Assembly: GCA_024364735.1 (NCBI GenBank)
Contig: JAGFNQ010004724.1
Location: 305,096 to 369,095 of the forward strand
Direction: 5' to 3'
Length of the DNA stretch: 64,000 bases
Source of the DNA: Boesenbergia rotunda
Taxonomy: Eukaryota > Streptophyta > Magnoliopsida > Zingiberales > Zingiberaceae
Numbering within the stretch: the first letter of the stretch is position 1; each line of letters opens with the position of its first letter. This document shows, in pieces, positions 28,993 to 39,592 of the stretch. Both the position numbers and the translations under genes were made by a program. Below the pieces are notes generated by a model. It had not been told where the DNA came from. It did no database searches and saw nothing but the letters and a program-made list of their open reading frames with translations.

Positions 28993-30919
28993 GAGGAGAG
29001 AAAGAAGCAGGATGACAACTAAACTATAACAATGTTGGCTTCAGATGAGAATCGTTTTTCATGGAATGGAGGTGGTTAAGGTTGTGGGTGTGGTGTTGAG
29101 AATCCATCTTATGTTGCGGGGAACTTTGTTGACACATTTTGGCACATGGGTTGGCTATTACAGAAGCTGGAGGGCTGCTGAAATATTCAGGAGCTTTTGG
29201 CTTAGTTTCTCTCTATCAAAAATTGATCAGAATGTGACAGAAAACTTGAATGACTGGTGGAATGAAGATAATGGAAAATGTATCAATGACAGATTTTGAA
29301 ATGAGATCTACATTTGCAATAGACCTCTGGGCGATTTTATCTACATTCACAGTTATTGATTGTGAAAATTTTAGAGATGATTGGTTATCTTCGGCTGCGT
29401 TTCTCTGCTGTTCTCTGCTGTGCTTTGGGGAAATTTTTGATAGGCTTGAAGTGACATTGCGAATTGCTTTTGAGAGCCAAATTCTAGTGCCAAGACAGTG
29501 CTTTTCGGGAAGATGCCAGGCTGATGTTCAGCGTGCCAAACGTGCCAAACGGAGCAGAACTAAATTTTTCGAATTTCATTGTGATGTTATGGAGGATGGG
29601 TTGTCATTGGTTTTTCTGGAATTCTAATGTGGCTGCTCCTTATGGCTGGATTTTGGTCTCTGATAGATCCCCCAATCAAGCAGAATTTCATTTGATGGCT
29701 GTGAAGAAACTGATATTATAGTGGCATGAGGTTTCTTCTGGTCTTTGTATGTCTCATACTAGGGATAATGATGTTTCTCACTTGGTGTTCAGTAGTTTTG
29801 ATGACTGGTGGGAGTCGGAAATCAGTGGGAGTCCATGGAAATATTTATTATGGCTCTGATTTTGTCTTGGTGTGTCAAACAACTGGGAGCGTGTCAAGAA
29901 ACATGATATTTGCAACCACTTTAGATGCTAATGCTGATATTTCCTGAGTTGAACCTGAATTGCATACCTGTATTGGTGAAATTGGATTTCCTGCACTTGA
30001 CTGGCAAAGGAATTGCCTCTAAAAATTTAGAAACAATGGTTATTTTAAGGGAAGCTTTTTGCAGGAAGTTGGCAGAATTTGGAGCTTGGGTTTCTGGTCA
30101 TGCGAGCGTGCCACAAGAACAGATCAAATTCAAGGGGGATACTGAATATCATCTATCTGAGTTGCTGCTGGGGGCTGTCCTTTAGGCTCAGATCGTTACT
30201 TAGCTTTTTTCCAATAGACCTTTCATTTTTATGATTGTTGCGTTATGGAGAATGCGTTGGACGCTTGTGGATACTTGTGGTTTCAATATTTGATGGGACT
30301 AGTAGATCCCTGGAGCATTTGCCCAAAATGAAGTCTGATGCTTTGGTTTCAACGGGAGGTGGCTTGTGGAATTTGTCATAACTTTGTGCAGAAATGTGGG
30401 ATGTTTGGCTGCTTTTTTTTTTTTTTTTAATTTTATTTCTTAATTAATTTAAAATGGATGTTTAGCTGCTTCGAATGTGAACTGATTTTTAGTTTGCTTT
30501 CGGAATCTCAGAAAGCTAAATGATTTCGGATCTTATGGGTTTATCAAACGGACATGCTGTCTTTTGGCCGAGCTCATGTTTTCTGGCTACTGCTGGGTGC
30601 CAAACGTGCCAAGAGAGCAGATGTCAATGGTGGGAGATTCCAGTGGATGCTGGGGACTCTATCAATGTTACAAGATAAAGCTTGGAAAATTTTGAAGCGA
30701 GAGCGTGGAAGTGGTAGCTGCTTGGAAAATTTTGTTTCATAATGATAACTATTGAAAGAGTTCAGAGATGTTGGGTCTTAGAAGAATAATTACTTCATGC
30801 TGAAGGCAATCACATTCGGCTAAAGACTTGAAGGAAAAGAGAAGATAATTTGTAGTGGTTCTTATTCTGATGTGGGATAAATTCAATAAGAGCTGGTTGG
30901 TAATTGTACAGATTCGGGA
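28993..30919 (+). other. Long 3' region of the LINE
   Basis: About 1.9 kb with short frames only. Two GTGCCAAACGTGCCAA motifs (29534 and 30597) about 1.06 kb apart, and duplicated TTCTCTGCTG near 29400, hint at internal duplication. A T-rich run is at 30412-30430. I recognise no protein here. Confidence 0.5.
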
Positions 30920-31060
30920 TGCAAATGCTAACAACATTCTAATAGACTCAAGTCTAGCTACTGGGGCATAGGTTTCATCATAGTCTAATCCTTCGACTTG
31001 ACTGAACCCTTTTGCTACTAAGCGGGCTTTATTTCTAACTATTTCCCCTTGGTCATTTAG
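30920..31060 (-). pseudogene. 141-bp copia reverse-transcriptase piece inside the LINE
   Basis: Matches, on the minus strand, the coding stretch around NKARLVAKGFSQVEGLDYDE and RLESIRMLLAFA: the same segment as 13270-13415 of element A and 58610-58755 of element C. Left and right of it the sequence is unrelated to copia. It is not a copy of the surrounding A sequence, since some bases agree better with C (AGACTCAAGTCTAGCTAC). Confidence 0.85.
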
Positions 31061-31225
31061 CTTTCATATAAATGAAGTCAACTCATTTTCTTTTGAAATA
31101 CTTGTAAATCGTTTTGAGTCTTTGTTACTCTGTATTAGAAGGTCAGGTTTGACCCCCCCTTCTAATATGGATTTTCCTTTTCAGGAATAAAATGCTCTCT
31201 TGAAAAAAAAAGGTTTCTAATCAGG

Positions 31226-31500
31226 CAGTCAGAGTTGGTGAATGTAACTACATAGCCAGTATCACATAGTTGACTTATACTAAGCAAATTGAACTTGAAA
31301 TTTTCAACCAAGAGTACCTTTTTAATCACAAAATTAGATTTGAGTTTAATGTTACCTGACTCAATGACTTTGAGCATATCATTGTTGCCAAATGCTACTG
31401 AGCCTAGATTCTTGAACTTGATTTTGGTGAATTTTAATTTGTCTCCAGTCATGTGTCTGGAGCATCCACTATCCAACATCCATTGATCCAAATCTTTATG
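31226..31500 (-). pseudogene. Element A: protease segment
   Basis: The minus strand encodes DQWMLDSGCSRHMTGDKLKF and, after an intervening stretch, LLVENFKFNLLSISQLCDTG. DSG is the aspartic-protease active-site triad. It continues into the pre-integrase part at 28315 across the LINE. Confidence 0.88.
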
Positions 31501-32150
31501 TTCTTACACATAAAGTATTTATTGATTTGGATCCAATTAGAGTCAAGGATAACTTTAAAATTGATTTTCACAGCCTAGTCTGTCTCACCCAGTCTAGTGT
31601 TATCAATCACGTTAACCTTATGGGCTTTGTGAGACAGGTTTTAACAAAAATAAAGATTTTAATTTGAAAAGCATGGTTAAAGAAAATTTAATTAATTTTA
31701 AAATTTTTTATAAAGTTTAAGTTTATTTTGAAAAATTGTGTTGAATCTAAAATTAAATGAAATTTGTGTTGGATTTAAATTTAACAAGTAGTAAAGTGAA
31801 TTTGATTTTCAATAATTGGCTTTCAGGTCTTGGCGAGACTCTAGGTCTTCTTTGGTCGTTGCCTTATTGGAGCATCAACCCTTTCCTTGACAAAGCTTTT
31901 TATTGAAAATTCATCTTTAAGTTACTTCTTGAGAAATTTTTGTCTAACTAGTTTGGGTCTTGGATCGGTAGCTTCGGCTAGTTCCACCAGAATGGCTTCC
32001 CTAACGTACTATCATCTCACCTCCACCCAATACTAGGTTTTCAAATTTTAACTAAATTATTTTGTTCTTAGTCTAACCAATCCTAAGTCTAAGCATGATA
32101 ATTTGCAGAAGGAAATAAACAAACAATCAAGGAAAAAAATTACCTAATTA
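31501..32150 (-). other. Element A: gag-protease spacer with the conserved non-coding block
   Basis: No open frame. The reverse complement of about 31822-32045 carries the ordered segments seen at 508-780 (CCTAGTATTGGGTGGAGG, GATGATAGTACGTTAGGGAA, ACTAGCCGAAGCTACCGATC, TTTGTCAAGGAAAGGG and CTCGCCAAGACC), lying downstream of gag and upstream of protease. An insertion present between two segments in copies 1 and 2 is absent here. Confidence 0.78.
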
Positions 32151-33798
32151 TGAATATGGTTTTTATATTGGCTCCCCCTAGACTATAGCCTCGATAACGG
32201 TTAGGCAAGATGTGAATCTTGTCCTTGGGGATCCAATACTGGTTTGGTCCAGCTTGTTTGTTCTAACAGAGCTTGGGGACCCATGTTTGGACTTGGGTTC
32301 TAGGTTGGTTCAATACAGCATAATAAGAGCGTTGCCTAGACTTAGTTCGATACCCAATCCAGATCGGTTAAGAACGGACTTCTGCTTTCCAAGGATCATG
32401 TCAAGACCCTTGGAACCCGAAGTGAATCGTTCTAAGGCCACTCTAAGCTCCTTGACTTAAATTTTTAAGGAGGAATTCTCTTCCTCAAGCTTTTGAACTT
32501 GAGTGGAGTTTCCTTCTTGAATTTGCTCGGTCAAGGACCTTGAGTCGGCTTCCTCTTTTAGGTGTTTTACTTCCTGTCGGAGGGACTCAACTCAGATTTT
32601 GGATTTTGCTAAGTTTGCGAGACAAGTAAGAGATTAATCTAGATAGTTCATATTCAGAATATCCTTTTACCGTGATTTGCCCGTTCTCCAAGATTGTGAG
32701 CCTTCCGTCGTCTGGTTCTGATTTCGATCCGGTGTCGACGTCTTCTGAAGTGGTTAGGGTGAGTAAATTTGCGTGTGGGACTTCTTCTTCTTCTTCGGAA
32801 GACTATTCATCCCAAGTGCCCTGGAGAGCTTTCTTTCTTCGCGCCTTCTTTGTTTCCTTCAGATTGGGGCACTCTGACTTGAAATGTCCCTTTTTGTTGC
32901 ATTCGTAGCAGGTGACATTAGTCTTGCTCTTTGAAGTTGTTGAAGGTTCTACTGGATCATCCTTTCTTCGGCTTGATTTCTTTTTGTTTGTTTGGTACTT
33001 GAGTTCCTTGTAATAATCTTGAGCTAGCTGAACCAGCTTGGGTCGATCCCCTTCGCTATCTTCTGAATCCGAGTCTGAGTCAGACTCGGGTGCTGGTTGA
33101 ATCTTCTTCTTGGGTGCTTTGCCTTGAGATTTACCTGCAACGAAAGCTATACCTTTCTCGATCAACGTAGCGTTAGTCTGTTCATGCAGTTCTAATTCAG
33201 AAAAAAGTTCATCTAATTTAATTTTAGAAAGGTCCCTGGAAACCTTGTAGGCATCTACCATGGATGCCCACAGTGTGTTCCTTGGGAACGCATTTAGTGT
33301 ATACCTGATTAGGTCACGGTTCTCGACCTTGTGACCTATCGTATGCAGCCCATTCATTAGCTCCTGGATTCTGGCGTGGAGCTGTGCTGCTGATTCTCCT
33401 TCGTTCATCTTGATTGTGTAGAGTGTATTCAGCAACAGACCTCTTTTGATGATCCTAGTGTCGGAAGTGCCTTCGTGCAACTCAATCAGCTTGTTCCAAA
33501 GCTATTTGGCGATGTTAAAGGGTCCCACCCGGTTCATCTCCTCCTTGGTCAAACCGTATTGCAATGTTTGGGTCGCCTTTGCATCAACCTCAATTTTCTT
33601 CTTCAGGGGGTCATCCCACTCGGTATAATGTTGCACTACTCCTTGTGCATTTTTAGGAATCTCCAGCCCGGACTGGATGATTATCCACATGTCCACCTGA
33701 GTTTTCAGGTGGACTTCCATCTTGCTTTTCCAGTAAGAGAAGTCTTCTCCACTGAAAAGAGGAGGTCTGGCTGTGTTGTATCCCTCTTGCATGACCAT
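32151..33798 (-). pseudogene. Element A: gag
   Basis: The minus-strand start at 33798 (MVMQEGYNTARPPLFSGEDF) is the usual SIRE-like gag start. The frame continues through YWKSKMEVHLKTQVDMWII and LELHEQTNATLIEKGIAF to a CCHC knuckle CYECNKKGHFKSEC (about 32870-32912), then an acidic and coiled-coil-like tail (QVQKLEEENSSLK) to about 32150. TAG near 33512 interrupts 'NIAK.LWNK' and TAG near 32800 follows GTWDE; more stops lie in the tail. Gag would form the capsid and package RNA; this copy cannot. Confidence 0.85.
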
Positions 33799-34014
33799 TA
33801 ATATTTTCTGAAAAAAAATTAACAAAAACTTGTTCCAAGACTGAGTCTTGGATTAGTAGTGCGGGAAGAAAATATAATAACGAAAGAAAAAAAAATCGAT
33901 TGGTGTTGCACCAACCTCAATTAACGAGAAAGATTCAAAAAAAAAAAGAATTAAAAATTTTGTAAATATGAAAAAAACTCTCAAACGGGTGGTTGCACCA
34001 AGTTTGAGCCACCC
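33799..34014 (-). other. Element A leader
   Basis: 216 bp between PBS and gag, A/T-rich, no coding sequence. Confidence 0.6.
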
Positions 34015-34026
34015 GCTCTAATACCA
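34015..34026 (-). promoter_or_regulatory. Primer-binding site, element A
   Basis: Minus strand reads TGGTATTAGAGC: one change (C to T) from the canonical methionine-tRNA site, fitting decay by cytosine deamination. Confidence 0.85.
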
Positions 34027-34028
34027 CT

Positions 34029-35254
34029 TGTTGGATCGGAGTATATCGATAGAGGGGGGGTGAATATCGATCTTAAAATTTTCGGATAAGTAGAGCGATT
34101 GCGCAGCGGAAAACAAGAAAACAATCGCTATCACAAGTTCTTTTTACTTGGTTCGGAGTCACGGTTGGCTCCTACTCCAAGGCCCACGGTCCTTGACCAT
34201 TTACGTTGGGCAATTCTATATTCGTAAAGATCTTTTACAGGTTCGAGTACAGATATAGAATTGAAATTGAAAGTACAACACTTTTCGTAATTTAAATGTT
34301 ACCGACGGCCGAGGTGGATGGAAGTTCAGAGCAGCGGGTCATCGTCGGCGCTGGAATCGCGAGGTCGGAGCTTGTCGGAGTGTAGCGCTTGAATGAAAGT
34401 GTTGGGAGCGATGTGAGCGAGATGTTCCGAAGCCTTGGGGGTGACCCCCTATTTATAGCAGCCATAGGGGCGCCTATATTGATGGGGATGCCTGACAAGT
34501 GGCCTCTCCTGTGTGAACTCCAATATGCAGGTTCGGTCAGCGCTTATCCCCTTCAATGAGGCGCCTGAGCTGACTGGGGTGCCTGTGTTAACACAGGCGC
34601 CTGGGCTGACTTGGTCCAGAGGCTTCGTGGCAGTTTGCTTCGATGGTTTTATTTTTGCCTTGCATTGGGGCGCTCGTATCCATCCGGGCGCCTAGCCCAG
34701 TGAGGCGCCTCACTCCATTGATGCACCTGAGCTGCAGAAACACCGTTCCTTCGTTCCCTGCAACCAAGGTTAGTTCCAAAACACAAGAGGCAAATATAAT
34801 AATAAGATTCAACCATTGTTTACAGCCTTAGCTGTCTTGGTTCTGACTTTGGGTCTCCCAAATGGAACCCTAGGTTGAACCGACGCCTAATGTTTCCTCC
34901 TACGGGGAACGCGCCCTCACATACTCCTCTCGGGAGAATTTATCTTTTTGCCAACCGGCTCCTCCAGTTGGACTTTTGCCGAATCCTCCGATCAGGTCTT
35001 CGTGCCCAGTCCGCGACAAGGACTTCTTGCCCAACTTCCGGTCAGGTCTTCGGTGCCCAGCCCTTTGCCAGGACTTCTTGCCCAGTCCTCGACTAGGACT
35101 TCTTGAACAGCCCTTTGCCAGGACTTCTTGCCTAGTGTACCTAGGACTTTCCTACACACTTAGTAAGCTTGTTAGATCACAACAATACCTTAACTTCTGA
35201 ACACTTTGTCATTATCAAAATATAGGTTTGACTTTGGTGCTTCCTGCACCAACA
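34029..35254 (-). repeat. 5' LTR of element A
   Basis: 1226 bp; read on the minus strand it starts TGTTGGTGCAGGAAGC and ends ACTCCGATCCAACA. It has a TATAAATAG box (minus strand, 34451-34459), GGCGCCT-type repeats (34470-34710) and the GGAGTATGTGAGGGCGCG / GGTTCAACCTAGG block (about 34865-34930). It carries long 'CAAGAAGTCCTGG'-type repeats (34960-35150) where other families carry the hairpin array. The flank CACCG (35255) is the predicted target duplication; its partner is off-window. Confidence 0.88.
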
Positions 35255-36289
35255 CACCGGTGTGGTCTTGCAATTGTGAATGAGCCATCTAGGGAAGTGG
35301 CTCGGGCTAGGAGCTCAAGGGAGAGCTCTAGAGGTCAAAATGAGATCTATGGTCAATGGATCTCACGAGGATTTCTCTTAGGAGATTAGATGGACTATGG
35401 AGTGTGCCAAAAGGTTTAGAAGACCAAGGGGAGTCTTAATCCTAGAGAATTGACACACTAAAAGGAGATTTATGGGAAAAGATGAAAATAGGATCATTTT
35501 TGGTAAAAATTAGGGTTTAATGTGTAAATGTCATATAATTCAGTCCTAGAAATGTATTATGGTGAGGAATGGGAAGATACGTCAAGGAGAGGTCAAAATT
35601 AGAACTTTTGGCTAAGTTTCAATTACACAATTTAGATAGTTTTGAAGTTCGTGCTAATCTTGGGATCTGTAGTAGCTTTGTTTGAAAACATATTTTCCCA
35701 AGTAGACATAGGCTCCACAAATCTCTCCATGAAATTTCAAATTTTTTGAAGATTTGTGGAATTAATTAGGCATTTCTGAATTTAGGACTGGATTACTGAA
35801 ATGTAGGTATCAGTCGACTGGCTCAGAGCCAGTCGACTGGTCTAGGGTAAATTTGAAACTGGAAATTCAAAATTACCAATCAACTGCTCCAGGAGCAGTC
35901 GATTGAACTCTCTGTTCGTTTTCTCAGTTGACTGCCCCTGGGGCAGTCGACTCATCCGCGAGTTTTTAAATAGAAAAGGCCGTGCGGGGGTGGCTGAACC
36001 TAGGGTTTTCGGTGCCACCCCCTGCGATATTTCTCTTCCCCGACCTCCTCCTTGCGATCTAAGGCACTCTCAAGCCCTAAAACACTTTTCTAGCCTCTTT
36101 TTACCTCGGATCTACATCTAGGGTTAGTAGAACTTCTCCCTTCGAGTTGATCTTCATCAAGGCTCACTATGAAGTGATTGGGAAAATGGTAACACTTTGT
36201 ACAGTTTGATTTTTCCATTTAAGTCATGATTTGGAACTAATTTGGTCTATCTTGCTTGGTTTCCTTGTTTTCTCTTGTTATGGGATGGT
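35255..36289 (+). other. Element F upstream region with palindromes
   Basis: No coding sequence. Palindromic modules: CAGTCGACTGGCTC... GAGCCAGTCGACTG (about 35818-35849), an AACTGCTCC/GGAGCAGT module (35882-35905), and a TTGACTGCCCC/GGGGCAGTCGA module (35928-35952). A TTTTTAAATAG box near 35962 and a 5'-UTR-like stretch with AGGGTTAGTAG (36119) precede the gene. Confidence 0.65.
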
Positions 36290-37091
36290 ATGGGTACATG
36301 CATTGGTATGACATATGTTAGGATGACACATAAAAGGTCAAGGGGTGAGGGATCATCCCAGCAAGGTTCAGTAGACCCGAATGCGCATCGATTTCGATCC
36401 GATGAGTGTCTACGGAGATTTGAAGAGAATGAGTTTGTATTGATGAATTGCCAGTATCTCAACCGAGCATACTTCCGGGAGAATACGGCTCATATCTCTG
36501 AGATGATTACCCATTTTGGTCTAGGGCGATTGGTGTATTGTCAGCACGATGCAAACATTGACATGTGTAAAGAATTCTACGCAAACCTCACATGCATCAA
36601 TTCCGATAATGACCTCTATGAGTCCATGGTGGCAAGAGTCACCATTCCCTTCTCATCCACAGTTTTAGGTGCATTTCTAGGTTGTAGGGCACCTAATAAT
36701 GCATTTACATATTTTCCTAAGATTATCGAGCCTTTTATATTGCTTGGTGGGACCTTAGATCAGATTCATTTGCATTATTTTGGGAGACGCCGAGTTTCTA
36801 CGCAGAGCCTTTTTGAGGCCAATCACATGAGTCCTGCTAGTAAGGTGTTATATAAAGTTATGTTAGACTGCATTTTACCCATTGTTACCAAGGGGAGGTC
36901 GATGATTCGACTTCCTCACTTGGTCTTGATGTACGCGCTAGAGAGGAGTTTAGACATTGATGTCACCCTGCATGTGTTTACATCCATTGTCCATTTTTCC
37001 CATAGTGTCAATGGGAAGATATACATGCCCTTTTGTCATGTCCTGAACGAGTTCTTTGAGTCTAGGGGTATATGCACGACTAGCGGTCAGG
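36290..37091 (+). pseudogene. 'Putative plant transposon protein' gene, N-terminal part
   Basis: Open frame of 267 codons from ATG 36290 (an alternative, perhaps better, ATG is 36323: MTHKRSRGEGSSQQG). A basic/Ser-rich start is followed by RRFEENEFVLMNCQYLNRAY, LGRLVYCQHDANIDMCKEFY, NDLYESMVARVTIPFSSTVL and RSMIRLPHLVLMYALERSLD. This pattern (conserved 'EFYANL', a beta-rich middle, a late 'RLPHLVLMYA') is that of the domain annotated in plants as putative plant transposon protein, found in LTR-type elements; its function is unknown. The frame is cut by the solo LTR at 37092 and resumes at 39207. Confidence 0.75.
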
Positions 37092-39201
37092 TGTTAGTGA
37101 TATGAGAGAAGTGTCCTAAGGCAATCGCCTTATGATTGTAATCATTTATTCTAATAAATGAATATTCACTATTTGAGTATACATGTTTGTGTATTTGATT
37201 GAGATCTTAAACTCATTTACTGAATGCCCGCAATACAATTCATAGCATGAGAGAATTTGTGATGAATTCACAACTAGTGATTATCTCTACATGTGCAATT
37301 GTGAAGTATTGAAATTGTCCCTAGTCGATGAATTGATAAATACGGACACTATCAATTCTGTTGAGACTAGCATGGGTTATTCTCTAATCAGCTGATTCTC
37401 ACTGGCTGGTGACATTGAGATGTCCGGAGATAAACATGAATGCTAGTTAAGGGAACTAGTTCATTGGAGTGACTGGTTGTAAAACTTCATATGGTAGTCT
37501 ACATATAGATATGTCAGTGAAGTTCTTACTGCAGCTTAAGTGCGATGTTCCTTTGACTTGCGGTGTTCAAGTCATTTTGGTCATGGAGACTTATACTTTG
37601 ACATCTTAAGCAAGCATCTCCAAGGAGGTGTGGACCCAGGATGATTGGGTATAAGCCGAAGTGCCCGAAGATGTTTGAACAGCCTACAAAGGATTCACCA
37701 CTCCTTGCGAGAAGATGTATACCCGAGGCCTATCGTCGGATTGTTACTCGAAGCCTCTGGCCAGAGCATGACATGTTCAGAGTATGAATCTCTTAAATAC
37801 ATGAGAGTAATTAGAATCCGTAGGACGAGAAAACATTACTTGGGCTAGGTGTGACGTAGTCAGCCTAGTGGGGACTGACACACATAGGCCATGTCCTGAA
37901 CCAAGTGAGTATAAGATGGTGAAGGGAATGGGGCACGATTCATTATAGCTGCAGAAGGGTTTCAGAATTGTTTCTGAGGTCAACCGTTGATCTTTCGATT
38001 AATTGGGGATCATGATGTACTACTAGGTGCCACTCATGATCGTTCTATAATTAATTAATTATAGACGGCCAACATAAATCGAAAGCCTATTTAGTCACAC
38101 GCACTACGAGTAATCCGAGGGATTTAAAACGAGTTGAAAATTAGATTTTCCAATCAAGAGAGATTAAGTTTGGTTAAGCCAAACGATAAGTCGAATCTGA
38201 ATTTTTCAGAGACGCATCGGAAGCATAAAATGGCTAAGTCTTTTGAAGACTTAATAGATGAATTAAATAAGTCTAATTCATTGGGCTTGGCTTGGATGGG
38301 CCGGCCAAAGACGGCCTCCATCCTCTTTGCTTGGCCGACCACAACAAAGGGAGAGAACCAAGTTTTTGGTTCAATTTATAAAATAAATCAAGTGTGGTTT
38401 GTTTTATAAAATTATGGATTATATAAATTTTTATATAATAAACCAAGGTTTGGTTTATTTTTCATGAAAATTAAAATGAACCATAGATTGGTTTATTTTA
38501 TAAAATCAATCATGGATTGATTTACCATGATAAGGAAATTTATTCCATAAGAGAGAAGAGACTTGATTGATTTTTATCATGAATTAAAATATGATTTTAA
38601 CCATGATATAAAATCAAACTTGGCATGATAGAATAAGTTATTCCATATTTGAGAGGCTTGATGGTTGAGAGGCCACTATATAAAGGACCCAAGGCAAGGC
38701 TTGGAAAATAATCGAAGTGATGAAGGCATAAGCTCTCTCCCTCTCTTTCTCTCCTTCTCTTCTCCCCTTCTTGCCGTGCGCCAACCAGCCCCAAGAAGGA
38801 GCACCAGCCGGCCATCCTTTTGTGGTTAGTCTTCCGACTTCTCTCTTGGTTTTTCTCGTCGCGTTCTCGGAGAATCTAGTAGTTCTCGAGAACACGAAAC
38901 TCGTGGCTTTGCGAAGTCATCCCGAAGATACTCGGCGTTGACGTGAATAGAGGCGGAGCTTCCAAGGGACGCTTACGGTTGGATCTCGTCCCTTCCTTCG
39001 AGTTACGCGAGGTAATACGTAAATTAGTTTACGTTTCTGCAAAATTTTAAATATATGATCATGTTTACACAAGATAAAATTGCATGCTTAGATGTGTGGT
39101 TAAATAATTTGAGAAATTATTTATGCTAAACCTTCCGCTGCACGTAATTAATTTTAAAATTACGAACCCGCATCCATGTCAACATGCACCCGCTCCCAAC
39201 A
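37092..39201 (+). mobile_element. Solo LTR
   Basis: 2110 bp, TGTTAGTGATATG...CGCTCCCAACA, flanked by TCAGG at 37087-37091 and 39202-39206. No PBS, polypurine tract or second copy, so the internal part was lost by LTR-LTR recombination or never resolved. TATATAAAG at 38677-38685 is a likely promoter. Contains TGGTTTATTTTATAAAATCAA-like AT-rich repeats (38380-38520). Orientation is inferred from the TATA box. Confidence 0.88.
38677..38685 (+). promoter_or_regulatory. TATA box of the solo LTR
   Basis: GCCACTATATAAAGGACCC; perfect plant-type TATA box in the middle third of the LTR. Confidence 0.7.
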
Positions 39202-39206
39202 TCAGG

Positions 39207-39592
39207 TACGTCACTTGTCCAAGGACTATAATCAGATTGGTGCACGACAGTTGTCCTTGGCAGGTATTGAGTGTAGATAGGGGGAGTTCGTCCGTAGGCA
39301 GCATCCAGACTCTTCGAGTTCTGATGAGGAGCCTACTGGTGGAGTTACACGAGAGGAGTTCTCCCAGCTCCAGTCTGAGGTTCACGATCTTCGGGAGGAC
39401 TTCCACAGCTTTCAGCAACAGTAGATGAGGTTTCAGCAGACACAGACTGCCATCCAGGAGGAGGTTCATGGCCTCACACAGTTTTGTCAGGGGTTTCAGC
39501 GACAGCAGGATGAGATGTACGCCATGATACAGCAGTTGCACCTCACATATCAGGCCCCTCCTCCTCCTCCTCCAGACGATGGCATGCAGTAG
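39207..39592 (+). pseudogene. 'Putative plant transposon protein' gene, C-terminal part
   Basis: Joined across the TCAGG duplication the frame continues from TTSGQ into VRHLSKDYNQIGARQLSLAG and IECR, then TAG (39280-39282). Further in the same frame are GVTREEFSQLQSEVHDLRED, FHSFQQQ, a second TAG (39424) and a Gln-rich coiled-coil tail ending APPPPPPDDGMQ. A Gln-rich coiled-coil end is usual for this gene type. The stops show decay independent of the solo LTR. Confidence 0.72.

Larger units (their letters stand above)
28316..31209 (+). mobile_element. 5'-truncated LINE (L1-type) insertion
   Basis: Bounded by the 16-bp duplication and ending in AAAATGCTCTCTTG plus an A run. The 5' end lies within the last part of ORF2, starting just upstream of RNase H. 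Endonuclease and reverse transcriptase are absent because of 5' truncation. Orientation is plus, opposite to A. The roughly 2.2 kb after the RNase H stop is unusually long for a 3' UTR and includes a 141-bp antisense piece of a copia reverse transcriptase. Confidence 0.85.
5127..35254 (-). mobile_element. SIRE-like Ty1/copia element A, split by nested insertions
   Basis: Pieces in minus-strand order: 5' LTR 35254-34029, PBS 34026-34015, gag 33798 to about 32150, protease about 31500-31226, pre-integrase 28315-28006, integrase through RT 14598-12610, RNase H 5242-5127. Pieces rejoin cleanly across each insertion once target duplications are removed (TTTGG, CTCAA and a 16-bp LINE duplication), so they come from one element. 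Its 3' end and 3' LTR lie left of the window. The coding parts carry several stops and a 12-base homopolymer frameshift, so it is inactive. The YVDDIIFG reverse transcriptase and long gag resemble the SIRE/Maximus group; that assignment is by eye. Confidence 0.85.

Noticed and set aside
32212..32908. Plus-strand ORFs opposite gag of element A
   Set aside because: Shadows of the minus-strand gag frame.
37092..39201. Part of element F
   Set aside because: The TCAGG duplication and exact rejoining of the reading frame show it is a separate insertion.
39179..39541. 120-codon minus-strand ORF
   Set aside because: Shadow of the Gln-rich C-terminal part of the plant-transposon-protein gene on the plus strand.
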